Counted from the first letter of the stretch, positions 48,376-60,545 are shown. The stretch: DNA of 64,000 nucleotides from Collybia mongolica (GCA_013420905.1 JAAXNY010000009.1:2232001-2296000); one strand, 5' to 3'. A program made the numbers and translations. The notes: generated from the letters alone by a model not told the origin.

Positions 48376-50124
48376 TATTCCCGTAACAATAGGAAGCGAG
48401 GAAGGGAGTGGTTGGGTGCCAGAGAGAAGACCGCAGCTGGTGAGGAAATGTCAAGGAGAGTGAAGACTTTATATATATATATTCGTTCGTTCCAGCCGGT
48501 GCCAAAGAAAGAAAAAAAAAGAGGGGCGGAGAAACTGACCAGGCACTGAAGATGAGAAGAGAGTGTGGGTTTGCAGATGAAGTCGGCAGCATAATAATCC
48601 CTTCTGGATATAATCATGATGGACTGCTCAGGGCCCTGGCTTGACATGGGACAATGCCGTCCACAACAGGAAGGCGTTGGTCACGTTTTCCTATTTTCGC
48701 GCATCTGCCTCGTGACCGCGCTTTGTTCTCTTTTCGGTATCCCCGTGCCGTGCCTTTCCACCCTCCAGAGCTTTTCTCAACGCGTTCGCCCGTTGGCCGT
48801 TCTATTACCCATGCCCTTTGTTCCTCATTTGCCGCTCAACCTCACAAACCCGCCCTCCCCCACAATCTCAAAATCGTTGGCTTCCATGCTGGCTAAAGAT
48901 TTTCACCATACAGGGCCATACGTGGTCGATGCAGAAACCACCGTAATACCCTGCGTGCCCTTGGGCCCTCTCCCGGCAGAATCCGTTCTACAAGCGTTCG
49001 CAATGCCAACGTCACTCCTGTCAACTGCGCGGGACAGGCGTGTCCAGTAGTCAAGTGATTCCACGAGGCTCACATCTTCTGTCTCATGGTAAATAAAATA
49101 TCTTGGGTGGGTCATATTATGTATTAGTTACTTCTCGGGTTCGGGATCCAGGCGCTTGGCCAGTCACACTACGAACGAGAGTGGGGAACCATGGAGTCGG
49201 AACCGGCCTTGGTAATTGCGCTTTCTACGTTCAGCATTTTGATTTCCCCATGTCAAGGAACCAAACCTGCCGTCTTCCTGGCAAGGCCTGATCTGTGCCT
49301 CGTTCGAATGACATCGCCTTGAAGCCCTTACATACCACGCGGAGATGCGGACATACACAGGTGATGTCGAGATTCAAGAATACAGAGTATAAGGGCATCA
49401 TGATCAAAGGTCCCGGTCCAGAGATATCCGAGGTAAGCGTCATGTACCTGATCATGATTATGTAGTAACTGCCAATCTCCAACAAGTTCCAACAGCATAC
49501 GAGTCCGGAAAATCAAGCTCTTTAAAGAACGGGGAGCTGTCCCCCTCGCCCCGCTATACTCCAGGCGAAGGCGAAACGCTTTCCTTCAATTTCGAAACAG
49601 GAGTTGTCAGAAACGCTTCACAATACGTTCAGCTGCGGTTAATCCAGAAAAGAGGACAAGGGACCTCGAGCACCTGCCGATCGTAGTCCTGTGGGGATAC
49701 CTTGTGCGGCACCCAGATCTCGTCGGTCCAAAAGCAACAGGTATTCACCCACCAAACCGACTCGTGGTTGAAGAAATAGTTCCCGAGTCAACTTGAAAAG
49801 GCAGACAACAGTGCGCTAAATACCCGTCCAACACCCAGAGAACAATGGCCCTTGTACTAGCATCGCTGTCACGTCGAAACTCTTTAATCCGTCGCCCGCA
49901 TAGAGGCTGTATTGGAAGAAAGGTCTAATTATAAAAAAGTTTTTGTCAACGCCAAGTTCTGAGTGAGAGACACATATTTTAAGAATAAGTATTCGAATGT
50001 GCGAACCGTTAAGACTCGGTTATAAGGTTATATTTGGTCAAAGGATATGACCCAAATAGTCATCATTAGAGCCAAACTACCCCTGCACTTGAACACCGGG
50101 GTTCAGAATGTCTTAAAGCCTGAA
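48376..50124. other. 1.7-kb divergent gap between the esterase and DRN1
   Basis: It holds the esterase promoter (TATA box noted separately) and the DRN1 promoter. Two open stretches (plus strand 48616-49050, and the frame from about 49450 to 49683 reading SLKNGELSPSPRYTPGEG) look faintly coding-like but have no start, splice set or recognisable family. They may be an unresolved gene or decayed sequence. Confidence 0.4.
48468..48483 (-). promoter_or_regulatory. TATA box of the carboxylesterase gene
   Basis: A TATATATATATAAAG stretch on the minus strand about 93 bp upstream of the esterase start codon. It could also be a simple AT repeat, but its position fits a core promoter. Confidence 0.5.
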
Positions 50125-52783
50125 ATGTCAAAACCAGTGAAAATGTAAGTTATCTTACGGCTATCGCAAGTTCCAATAAGCTCATCCTGGTATAGACTGA
50201 CCGTGGGGTCTGCCATTGGCTCTATACACGACCTATTCACTAAAGTCAAGGCTATTGACGCGAAACATGGCAAATTCGATCTTGTGCTCTGCACTGGGGA
50301 CTTCTTTGGACCCATCAACACGCCAGACGACGCGCTTGACGCCGAAGGTGATATGTCGAAGCTGCTGGCAGGAGAATTGGAAGGTGCCTACGCAATTAAG
50401 CCATTGAAGTTCATGCCGCTAAATTTTCGAACACCATGTAGCTCCAATCGAGTGTTACATCATGCAGGGCGAGAACCCACTGCCCGAGAAAGTCGTTGCA
50501 AGATTTGCAAAAACAGGAGGGGAACTCTGCAAGAATGTCTTTCTTATGAGTACGTTCTCTGGCGCCGCCCCAGTTTTAGGAAAGAGAGCGACTGACGCGT
50601 TTCCAGGCAAGTCCGGGATAATTACGACAGCGGGGGGACTCCGCATCGCATGTCTGGGAGGGACCTACGACCCCGATATCTATGCTACTGCTGAAGCCGC
50701 TCCCGTAGGTCCGTTCCACATATTGACCAATCTACGCTCACGGGTTCTGACACTCATCCAGGGCTTTTTGTCCCCGTTTTTCAGCATCCACACGGTGGAG
50801 CGCCTTCTCGCCAATTCACTAACGAAATCCACAACGAAACAAAGTTACAAGTCGCTCGCTGACATTCAGTCCACTGCATCTTCCTCGCAGCTTATCGATA
50901 TCCTGTTGACCAATGTATGGCCCGGGTCCATACCTAATTTCTCCTCAGCACCTCCACCAGATCCTGAACCTGGGTCCATCGGGGTTCCAATATTAGACGA
51001 CACTATTCGACGTATCAAGCCTCGTTATCACTTCGCGGCCGGTAGTGGAAGACCACCCAAGTTCTGGGAGCGAGAGCCTTACATTTGGGAAGAGGAGGGA
51101 AACCGTGTGTCTCGATTTGTGAGCCTTGGGGCGTTTGGCGGAGAAACTACAGCAGGCAAGAAGCAAAGAGTACGTTGATACATCCGTCTTCTATGTATCC
51201 AAGCTGACGTCTTTAAGTGGTTTTATGCATTCACTATCTCTCCGAATACGGTAGCAGCTGCTCCAGCCCCTCGACCCCAAAATGCCACAAAGAATCCTTT
51301 CCTTGAGTCCGCCCCTCGCCATACGAAGCGGCCTATGGAGACAGCAGAAGGAGAAAATTACATATTCGGAAATGTTCGACCTCCCTTGAAGCGCAGTCGC
51401 GTCGGTAGGTTTTCCAACTGCACTGGTGCGCTGTTGTTTTGATCGTCGACATAGCCGAAGGAGAACCTGGGAAACCTCCACCTGGATACAAATGCCGTAG
51501 ATGCGAGTCAACAGAAGTACGTACTCTGTTGCGTAACTCATCTTCATGGAGCTATAACTCGTTTTCGTAGCACTTTATTAACGACTGCCCAGACCGGGTG
51601 AAACCGCCAGATGGTTACATTTGTAAGATCTGTCAAATAGTACGTTTTCATTATCATTTGAGTTCCCGCACCTCATACAAGAGTAGCCTGGCCATCTTGT
51701 CCGAGACTGCCCGACGAGAAACGCGGTGGGTGATACGGGTGGTCGCAAGCCTAAAGAAGGCTATGTGTGTCGCGCATGCGGCAGTGAGTTGCACCTCCTC
51801 GAAGATTGCTTAGTCGCAAACCAACGGCCGGTACACGGTGAACGACGAGGTGGCCGACGTGGACCGCTGAAAGAAATAGGACGTAAGCCGCGCCACACAC
51901 TATTTTCGCATATCTGATGTCCCGCCCACTGCCAGCGGATGAGTGTTGGTTCTGTCTTTCGAACCCTAATCTTGCGTGATTACTGCTTCTTTGATTCACT
52001 CCCACTATACTAATACTAAACTCATAGAAAGCACCTCATTGTTGCTATCGGTTCCGAGTGCTATGTAACGCTTCCAAAGGGACAAATCATTCCAACCCAA
52101 TCATCGGCCGATCATGTAGATGTTCCAGGCGGTGGCCACGTACTTATAGTACCCATAACCCATTACCCCACTTTTACCACTATTCCAGCCGATCTTGCTG
52201 CACCTATCTTGGAGGAGACCGAAAAGTAAAAATGCCTCATGTTACCTTTTTACGTTATTGAAGTGGTGTCTTTTCAGATTCAAATCAGCTTTACGAGGGA
52301 TGTACGCGAAATATGGGGCTGTACCTGTCGTTTTTGAAGTTGGACGCCTGAGCGCGAAGGGTGGGCACGCGCATGCACAGGCCGTTCCCATACCGCTTAA
52401 GCTCAAGGACAAAGTGGAAGATGCATTCACTAAGGAAGGTCGCTTGCTAGGTATAGATTTCGAAGAAGACGCAGACGCAGCCCTGGAGTCCTGTCGTGGC
52501 GGACGAGGTAGCTATTTTAGAGTTGATTTGCCTGACGGTCGAAGGATGGTGCATATAATGAAGGATCACGTCCCGTTTAGCATCCAATTTGGAAGGTGAG
52601 CTTAAGAGACTTAGTCCAAAGCGTGGTAACCAATATCATTCGACGTCCAGACAGGTGTTGGTCAATCTGCTGGGTATGCCGGACCGAGTGGACTGGAAGG
52701 CGTGTATGTTGCCTGAAGACGAAGACAAAGCTGACGTTGAGGCGTTCAAAACTGCTTTTGCACCATTTGATCCAAGTAGTTAG
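50125..52783 (+). CDS. Lariat-debranching cofactor Drn1/CWF19L1 with zinc knuckles
   Basis: Drn1/CWF19-like protein; yeast Drn1 assists the lariat-debranching enzyme Dbr1. The first exon is short (MSKPVKI at 50125). Splicing gives LTVGSAIGSIHDLFTKVKAI and FDLVLCTGDFFGP, a metallophosphoesterase-like N-terminus. The middle has GLRIACLGGTYDPDIY, RRIKPRYHFAAGSGRPPKFW and RFVSLGAFGG. Three CCHC zinc knuckles follow: CRRCESTEHFINDC, CKICQIPGHLVRDC and CRACGSELHLLEDC. The CwfJ C-terminal domain begins ECWFCLSNPNLAKHLIVAIG and contains GHVLIVPITHYPTF and KSALRGMYAKYGAVPVVFEV. It then has GGHAHAQAVPIP, an HxHxQ histidine-triad motif. It ends at 52783. About nine introns are present. Domain order is complete. 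Confidence 0.93.
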
Positions 52784-53280
52784 TACGTCTTTGTACCATG
52801 TTCATGTGTCATTGTGCTCCGCTCGGTTTTTACGCCTGTTGTTCCATTCCATGGTTGGCTTTGAGGCTCCCATGGTATTCCAACAAAAAACAAATTCTCT
52901 AAGCTGCCACCCACCCGAAAATAACAAAGTCGGCCAAAAGTACCTGGCTGCAATTACGAGACAATATAATTATTGACCGGGCGTCATGGACTCCGATGCG
53001 GATACATGGGTATATGTACAAGGGTGATTACGGATGGGCGAGATCGTACGCACAAAACATTATTCCGCTGAATGTGACCGATCCATTAAATTGTTTCGCC
53101 AGTATTCACCGTCTGAGAATTGATATCAGCACTGAAGGATCGCCTACGTCCATGGAGTACACACCTGAAGGGAAGCGTCGACATTTGCTACCTCGATCTC
53201 TGGGTTGCCGTCCAGACTCTTCTTGTAGCTGGAATGAGAGGAACCAATGGTTTATATACTGCATAAGGTTCTAGGCATGG
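52784..53280. other. Convergent gap between DRN1 and the aminotransferase
   Basis: About 500 bp. A possible extra 3' exon of the aminotransferase (acceptor near 53233, reading YKKSLDGNPEIEVANVDASL on the minus strand) can be imagined, but the in-frame stop at 53281 is simpler. Otherwise nothing was seen. Confidence 0.45.
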
Positions 53281-55761
53281 TTATACATACCTGTGACCCA
53301 TTTCCGGTAAACCTCCCTTCCTGACCTTCCTCAGTACTCGCCCGATCGCATCCAAGCCTGTACGCCATACAACAATAAGAAATGTGTCGGAACTATACAC
53401 GAAATGGTTAGTCAACACACCTCTGTCAAGATCCTCCATCGGGGGCCCAAAGGAAATCCGAATGAAATGGTGGCAAGGCGAATTGAAAAGGTTACGGCGG
53501 TGGGCAGGGTTGATATCGAAGAAGATTCCCGGGATTACGATCGTCTTCTCCTTGAGGAGCTCCTCGAAAAATGTCTGGGGAAAAAAAATATAAGATATGG
53601 CTGTGTCAGGGCCCTGCATCAGGGGTGGCAACACACCAAACCGTTGTTGAGTGGCTCCGGAAGTTTCTCCAGGTTCAGCCAAATATAGAAGGTACTTGAG
53701 GGGGGTATGTCAACGTCAAGGTGAAGGTCTCGGAGCCGCGCCAGAACGTGATCTCGCTTGGCCTTGAAGTGTTTCTGAAGCGCGACCTGCAAATGCATAT
53801 AGTTAGTTGGGTTTTTCAGCTGAAACGGAGTGCCCCGCAGGGATGCCTACTTTCTCCAAAGCCACACGGGACGGTTCCAAAAGTGAAATAGCAGCAAGCT
53901 GCATTCTAAGATATGTGATGAGATCTAATATATGAGTTGGAAATATCGAAACATACGGGTGGTTCGCTCCTCCGTCGAGGAACGAGCCGGATTGAGAAAG
54001 TGCAGTCACCAGATTCTTCGGGCCGACGACCCAACAAACTCGCCAACCCGGGAGACGCCAGTTCTGAAAAAAAAATTTAAAAAATTAAAATTTGCGCGAC
54101 AAACAATCTGTCTACTCTGGCGGACCTTTGTAAGTCCGTCAATGATGATGACGGAGTCCTAGAAGCAGATCAATGGGATTCCGAACAAGTAAAATAAGGA
54201 TAAGCTACCTCGTTCACATCCTCAACATACTTGGCCGAAGAGACAGATTTTCCGTAGTCACTATCGCTGTCAGGGTAGACATACCAAGAGTAGAACTTGA
54301 GACCAGGATTCGAGTCAGTGATGACAACGTAGTCTTTTGGGAACAAACCGGACCTCATCTAAGATCACGGTGGTGCCCTCTCTACTTAGCGACACGAGCT
54401 CTTTCAAATCGTGACCTCTAGAGAAACGGGTGAGATAGTCTAAGTGCGTTTGCCAAATTATACCTTACTTGATGACCTATAAAGGTTGCCTCGATTAGAA
54501 CCGAGAAAGACCAACGGACAGAATAGGGTGACTTGCCTGACCCGTCGGATTGCGCGGATTCGAGGCAAGTATTACGGCAAGCCCTTGTGTTCGGATGTCT
54601 CTCTTGATACGTAAAAGAATTTAAACAACGCCATCCTTAGAAGATTAATATGGTTACCAACCTTTGTCTGCTCGATGTCAAGGCGGTATTTCGTCTAGAA
54701 ACGACGTCATCGACATGTTTACCGACCCCGAAAGAATAATTTACCTTGACATCAAGGCTATTGAACCCTCAATCAGTTAATACTCAAGATAGGATGGGAA
54801 GGTACCCCTACGCAGTAGGAACAGGAACGAGTCGTTTGAAGGCACTTAAGACTTGATCATACGCGGTGTAGTCAGGAACTTGATATGACTGGGGACAGAA
54901 TGAGAAATGAAAGAGTTGTTGAGCAGAATTGGCTCACAGTGTATACGTCGCCGATGACAGCTGCAACGCGCGAAAGTCCTGCACGCCCCCCAGGGACGAT
55001 GCAGACGTTCTCATACGTATATTGACTTGCCTTTCCTTTGCGATAGGTCTCATTATACAAGTGTGCCACTGCTTCTCGGAGGGCTGAAGTACATCCATGT
55101 GTATATAGACTTCACGTGGGTGATGGATAGCATACCTTTGACTCCCGTCGTTGGGGCATACTCTAAAGAGTCCAGTGGCATTGGAATGGCTTCAGGTCTA
55201 GATGGAGCATTCGGAATGGGACCGACTTCCGGGGCACCTTGTCCAAGATTCGCCCACTCGTGCGAATTTGCGTAGGAAAATCCGTTCGCCATTGCACGGT
55301 CTGAGCAATAGATAACGCCTGTACTGCCGGGGTGCTCGATTCCCGGCACTGTTTCCTCATCCTGATACAGATTAGTTACAAAGCTTCGTGCAAAGTCGGA
55401 TTATTACTAACTGGGTTCACAGTTTGCGGCAGGACGCCTTTCGGCTTGTGTCCAGCAGCCTGCCTGAAGATCTGCCAGTCGTGGTTGAGCTTCTAAATAG
55501 ATAAGATGCTGGGAGATCGATAAACCTGATGCGCTTCGGATTCTTTCTCGTGTTTGAGGTGTTTCATGGCATCGCGAACCTGTTCGACGATGTTGGTAAA
55601 GGATCGTACGCGAGGAAGATGAAAATGCATTGGAATGGATGTTGGGTAGAGTCGAATGGGTCGTTTGTACTACACAGTAAGGTTGATATAGGACGTACTG
55701 CATGTTGAAATGCCTCGAGAGGAGGGGTCCTCGTCGGAATGGGCTCAGGGTTACTTGCCAT
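53281..55761 (-). CDS. PLP-dependent class I/II aminotransferase
   Basis: Fold-type I aminotransferase; the substrate is not clear. The start at 55761 gives MASNPEPIPTRTPPLEAFQH, then RDAMKHLKHEKESEAHQ and, later, YTYENVCIVPGGRAGLSRVA (a PLP-phosphate-binding region) and AVIGDVYTV. LVVITDSNPGLKFYSWYVY sits near the middle. The PLP lysine lies in DSVIIIDGLTK, then across an A/T-rich intron comes NWRLPGWRVCWVVGP, the usual SxxKxxxxPGxRxG region. The C-terminal domain reads LQLAAISLLEPSRVALEKVA, PPSSTFYIWLNLE-like sequence and HHFIRISFGPPMEDLDRGLD, ending GLPEMGHRYV at 53281. There are many introns, and exon edges at the N-terminal third are less certain. It is divergent from arginase with 777 bp between. 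Confidence 0.85.
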
Positions 55762-56538
55762 GCTGCAAACGACGTGTAGTGGTGGACGGGGTAATTCGGA
55801 AGGGAGCAGAAAAACGTTGAATCGGATGTTGATGAGGGCCGCCAATATTGAGCTGCACTGTACCAGAGTGGCAGAAGCTTTTGGTCACCTGCATGGTTGA
55901 GTCTATTTTTAGGTGTCTCTGTCCATTTGCTCATCCCTGCCCCTTGTTATCTGAGAGTTTTAATCCATCACACTGGTCGTTGTGCTTATCACAGAGCCGT
56001 GGCCAACCTTGAGTACGAAAACCACTCATATTTACTACTCATGACTATGAAATCCTGTATTCAGCATATAACTGGCAATCCTGACCATGTGCACGTCTCT
56101 CACCCTGAATTCGCCGAAGGCGCTCGTGCACCGCAGATGTCATAAACAGTTTGTGCGCAGAGAATGGTTTTTGAGTCCGGAAAGCAATGTGTTGCATGTA
56201 CCAAGTATTTCATCGGGTTGGGATGTATGAATAATAATCTCTCAGGGTCGATCCTGCTTGTCGAGTCTTCCTAGAACCTATCTTAACACCTACACATACC
56301 GTACATTCTCGCCTCTCGAATCCATGGTCTTATCATTTCAGCCGAAGACGTCCTCCGCGTGGCCATATCACGTTCGAACATTTCGGTTGCTCTTGCGCTT
56401 GGACCAATTGCTGTTAACGGATGGCCCAGGCTAACGCCCCTGTCGGATCTTCACCACCCCCGAATTCTTAAATACTTAAGAGTATACAGATTCTCCAATA
56501 CCCGGACCATCACCTACACTTCCATCTACTTCTCCACC
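55762..56538. other. Divergent promoter between the aminotransferase and arginase
   Basis: About 780 bp. A plus-strand frame at 55897-56145 has no recognisable content. An AT-rich CTTAAATACTTAAGAG stretch near 56466 lies about 70 bp upstream of the arginase start. No other element could be supported. Confidence 0.45.
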
Positions 56539-57982
56539 ATGACCTTCCGGTCTAAATTCATCACCGAACCCAAAACGGCGGCAGTAAGCTACCACTGTTA
56601 TTCACGTACGGACTTAATCTCATATAATATCGCTATCGTCCCAGATTGTAGGCTGTCCTTTCAGGCATGTTCTTCCTCTGCTCGTATTAATAATTGATGT
56701 GATGATCACGAATGCTCTGTAGTGGCGGTCAAGTGAGTGCGATTTTCCTTCATTAAACTACTTGAACGTTACAATGACGCATTACCTAGCCCAGGGTTGG
56801 TGTTGACAAGGGGCCCATCCACTTAATTGATGCTGGGCTCGTTACTCAACTTGTCGGCCTCGGATGGAAAGTCAATTTCGACGGCCACCATCAATTCGAG
56901 GATATCAAGGCTGAGGATGACCCTCCGATTGGAATACTGAAGAACCCGAGATTGGTTTCGCGTGTCAGCGAGTCTGTTGCGGAAGCTGTTAAAGGACATG
57001 TTAGCAAAGGCCATCTGCCCATCACCCTCGGGGGTGATCATTCTCTAGTATGCATACATCCTACCACCCTTTGTCACTGAAAGTTGAACCATGCATATAG
57101 GCGATGGGCACGATTTCGGGGACCATGAGGTAAGACTCAGGATATTCTCAATTGTTCTTGCACCAAATAATGTCCAAATTTTCAGTATCCACCCGAACGC
57201 GTGCGTTGTTTGGGTCGATGCCCACGCCGATATCAATACCGCCGAGTCAACGGACTCAGGTATTGCAAGTATCGAATTTGTTCCAGCTCAATGTTTTCCT
57301 CAACGGTTGCGTTTCTAGGAAATATCCACGGCATGCCTGTCTCCTTCCTCCTTGGAATAGGCAGCAAGTTCTCTGAATACGCATGGTTAAAACCTGTCCT
57401 GAAAGCTGAGCGCCTTGTGTACATCGGCCTCCGTGATGTCGACGCAGGCGAGAAGCGCATTCTGCGTGAAAATAACATCAAGGCTTTCAGCATGCATGAA
57501 GTTGATAAATACGGTATCGGTAAAGTTGTTGAGATGGCGCTGGATCATGTCAACCCCAACAGGGATTTGCCCATTCATCTCAGCTTTGATGTAGATGCCT
57601 TAGACCCTTCTGTCGCTCCATCAACGGGTACTCCTGTAAGATAACCTGACCTCTGATCGCCAGATATGTATTTACCTATTCTACTTAGGTTCGTGGAGGA
57701 TTGACCTTCAGGGAAGGGCACTACATTTGTGAGGCTATATCTGAGACCGGCTTACTTGTAGCGTTAGATATGATGGTAAGCCTTCCCTTGTATGAGTGGA
57801 GCGACCCTAATCCCGTTGCAGGAGGTCAACCCGGCGCTTGCTGATGATGTCAGTGTTAAGCAGACCGTCGCAGTAGGTTGCTCCCTAGTAAGATCAGCTT
57901 TAGGTCAGTAACCTTATCCACAAACTAAGGTAGCTACTGACATTTTTCTTGTTAATAATAATTAGGAGAGACTTTGTTGTGA
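56539..57982 (+). CDS. CAR1: Arginase
   Basis: Binuclear manganese enzyme that cleaves arginine to ornithine and urea. Exon 1 (56539-56583) reads [15 protein letters not shown]. Two tiny exons follow (see separate entry) and give IVGCPFSGGQ, then exon 4 continues [20 protein letters not shown]. Metal-binding motifs are all present: [36 protein letters not shown] and [20 protein letters not shown]. Other family blocks are [55 protein letters not shown] and [13 protein letters not shown]. It ends SALGETLL at 57982. Length is about 320 aa, as usual. It likely provides nitrogen from arginine; arginine or nitrogen regulation is inferred only. Confidence 0.96.
56645..56732 (+). other. Arginase microexons (20 nt and 10 nt) with a GC-AG intron between
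   Basis: Exon 2 is 56645-56664 (ATTGTAGGCTGTCCTTTCAG) and exon 3 is 56723-56732 (TGGCGGTCAA). The intron between them starts GCATGT and ends CTCTGTAG. Exon 4 begins at 56790 with CCCAGGGTTGG. Only this set of joins yields [18 protein letters not shown], the conserved arginase substrate-site sequence, without a stop. Confidence 0.8.
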
Positions 57983-58462
57983 AACATAAAGAACACGTGC
58001 CGTCGGATATGTATTTACATGCATACCACCTTCTTTCCCACTGCCTGACTAACAGTTCTTACACCTAATACATTCAATACATCCTCCTCTTGTCTCAGCT
58101 TTGAGCTTCACTTTGTGGAAGGCCAAGCAGGGTTCAACTGGACTACGACCATTTTGTTTCCTAATCCCCTCCCCCTCGACGCTTTGCCCTAAAGGACTGC
58201 GATAGAGGCCCTTTTGAACTGTTGACTCAATAATAAGCCGGCCCACACAGGTCTGAGCTTGTGAAAGCTAACGTCCTCTCAGCATAATGTACCTCCACGC
58301 TTTGAGTCGACTGGCCCAAGCGTGCTGGGATTAGACGTCTATTTAAGATGCACCTTCACGAGGCCTCCCAAAAACCCCTACACTCACAACCTGACATCGC
58401 TGCACCGTACACCCCTTGCCTGTCTTGCTTCATTTTTCCAATCGCCGACTGAGCTTTCTTTA

Positions 58463-59099
58463 ATGCGAGGCACTCCTCCCACTGATGCTTTATCATTCAT
58501 TCGCCCCTTTAGGTACTGGAATGCGGAGATGCCATTGTCGACGCCTCCGCCCTGTTCGTCAACGGAAGTATCATGTACTTCAGTGCCTGCCCCAGTCCTT
58601 CACACAATCACCCCAAAGCGTAACCCACGTCGTGCCGTCAGGGATAAAGGAAACGAGGAGAGCACCAAGAATATTCGGAGCACCTCGCCCATCTCGCCCG
58701 CAAAGAGGACTCGTAATAGGAATACTGTGCTCATCGAATGTGAGCCTTGAAAGGATGTTAGGTCAGTGTGGCGTCCTTATATGTGTGATTCATCCTTTTC
58801 TGACTTGACGAGGATAGGTTCACTCGGACCTGTGTGTATAAGGCACATCTTAATCTCAGAGACACGCTAAAAACGTCGGCGAATGGAATGTCAAACTGAA
58901 AGGCAAGAAGAGTGCTGCTTCTCCCTGCGGACAGACATCTCAACCTGGACCCGATATTTGTGTCACCTCAGCGCCATTCTCAGTCTCAGAATCAGGATTT
59001 TCCGTTGCGGCGTTCGACCACACGCCGCCCGACCCCGAAACCCGGATTACAGCCCTCAGACCCGGGGCCGCGCGGAGCGTCAGGCATCTCAGCTTCTGA
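58463..59099 (+). CDS. Doubtful small Ser/Pro-rich protein
   Basis: Candidate gene only. Exon 1 reads MRGTPPTDALSFIRPFRYWN and a Ser/Thr/Pro-rich, probably disordered stretch ending RNRNTVLIE. A possible intron (about 58740-58817, GTGAGC..TCTGAC..GGATAG), then a very short exon and a second intron, lead to RHAKNVGEWNVKLKGKKSAA, ending RSVRHLSF at 59099. Splice signals are reasonable and the frame stays open, but no family is recognised and other frames overlap in the last exon. Confidence 0.35.
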
Positions 59100-59757
59100 T
59101 GGGAACCATTGCGGAAAATACATTTCACCTCAGTCTTGAAGATTTGTGGAATGCACCTGCACCCATGCTAGAGATCCCTGCACAGTCCACTCTTCCTATA
59201 GTTGAGAGTTCAGGTTGGCTCAAGGATTAACAGGCTCTTCTATTTGGGTAACGATGTTCTCGTCTCTTTGTAATTCCAGGGAATGCGACTCGTGACCGTA
59301 TTACCCCGCATTAGAGCTGAATTGCCATTGATTCATTCTCAGGTTGTGATCTAACATTCTCTTTCTACAGACTTGTCGTTCCTATCGATGTCCTCCATTC
59401 GGTCACAGGTGCACCTTTCACACTGTAGTCATGACCTCTGACGGGAAATAAAACTCGAGCAACTCCGTGATAATACATTGCCTGCAGCTTGCACTTGATA
59501 ATATAAGTGCAGTGTTATTTGGTTTCGCCAGTTGGTGCAAGCTCAGAACGTGGAAGACGGTTTCTGTCGTGGTGTATCTCCATCCCAACATTTATCGTCG
59601 TTGACCTATTTACAGGTGTGAAATATTTCTGTCTGTATTTCGACGCTTCAGAATATGGTAGCCTAGTCCTTGACCGAGTCAGCCTACTTGAACGCTCCGC
59701 CTGAACTGAAACGCTGAACTTTCGGAATCTAATGATATTATACATAGTAGGAATGTG

Positions 59758-59768
59758 AACCCTAACCC
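59758..59768 (+). repeat. Interstitial telomere-like AACCCTAACCC
   Basis: Nearly two units of the fungal telomere repeat (TTAGGG on the minus strand) at an internal position. It is short and may be chance. Confidence 0.35.
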
Positions 59769-60076
59769 AATGGCGACAAAGGATGATTGATAGGTATTAC
59801 TTTCTTCCATGGACCCAGATTGATTCATATTACATACCGTGACCGGATGATTTGTCGATGTTGTCATACTGAAGTGACAAGTCTGTAACCTTCCATGCCA
59901 GTGGAGATGTCGTTGGAATGACGGCCTGGGAGGAATGATAGATCAGTATCTATGTTGTGTGAGACGATGGACCTGCTCCAGGAGAGGTCAAAGCGATGCG
60001 TGATTATTCCGGTTCATGCCTTAGTTGCTAGCCCCTTATTTGTGACCAAGAGAAATCAACACAATAATAACGATGG

Positions 60077-60127
60077 GGAGTCCCACCGGGAAATTCCGAA
60101 CCCTCACTTCTGTCAAGTTTCGCCCAT
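60077..60127 (+). repeat. Left arm of an imperfect inverted repeat
   Basis: It begins GGAGTCCCACCGG and ends TCAAGTTTCGCCCAT. It aligns with the reverse complement of 60494-60545 at about 80% identity with one gap, including runs of 13 and 10 identical bases. Confidence 0.7.
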
Positions 60128-60493
60128 GCAGGTGCCATCAGTCCCACCTGATAAGAGACAATCTCCCTTGTCGACTTCCCTCGCCAACTTCTTGTCCAAT
60201 CACATATCACCACATTAGAAGGAATAGCGCTCGGACTTGATGAGGGGAATACCACAAATTGGCGAGATCAGTATGGTTGGTGCGGTGGGCACAGGTGGTT
60301 ATTATGGACTTCGTAGGAAACGCACAGGCTCAGGAATTTTGGAAGGGTCTACCTCATCAAGACAGCCTACCTAGTAAACAGTTGCATATAGTTAGTCAGA
60401 ATACAGTACGTCGAACATATATCTAAATACTTGTACTAGTTATCTATAAAATAGTATTGGCGACCCAATGAGGCAAGGACCCCGAGCGTAACG

Positions 60494-60545
60494 ATGAACG
60501 AAACTTGAGGGAAGTGAAGGCGTCGGAAACTTCCGGTGGGACTCC
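60494..60545 (-). repeat. Right arm of an imperfect inverted repeat
   Basis: On the minus strand it begins GGAGTCCCACCGG and ends TCAAGTTTCGTTCAT, matching the left arm. The arms are separated by about 366 bp of sequence without a recognisable gene. The element could be a decayed foldback or miniature transposon. No target-site duplication was identified. Confidence 0.7.

Noticed and set aside
52990..53240. Extra 3' exon for the aminotransferase
   Set aside because: A splice acceptor can be imagined, but the in-frame stop at 53281 after GLPEMGHRYV is simpler.
55897..56145. 82-codon plus-strand frame in the aminotransferase-arginase gap
   Set aside because: No conserved content and no promoter or splice context; treated as a chance open frame.
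60240..60373. Plus-strand open stretch that could be a terminal exon
   Set aside because: Basic tail-like composition, but there is no upstream exon in frame and it lies between the repeat arms.
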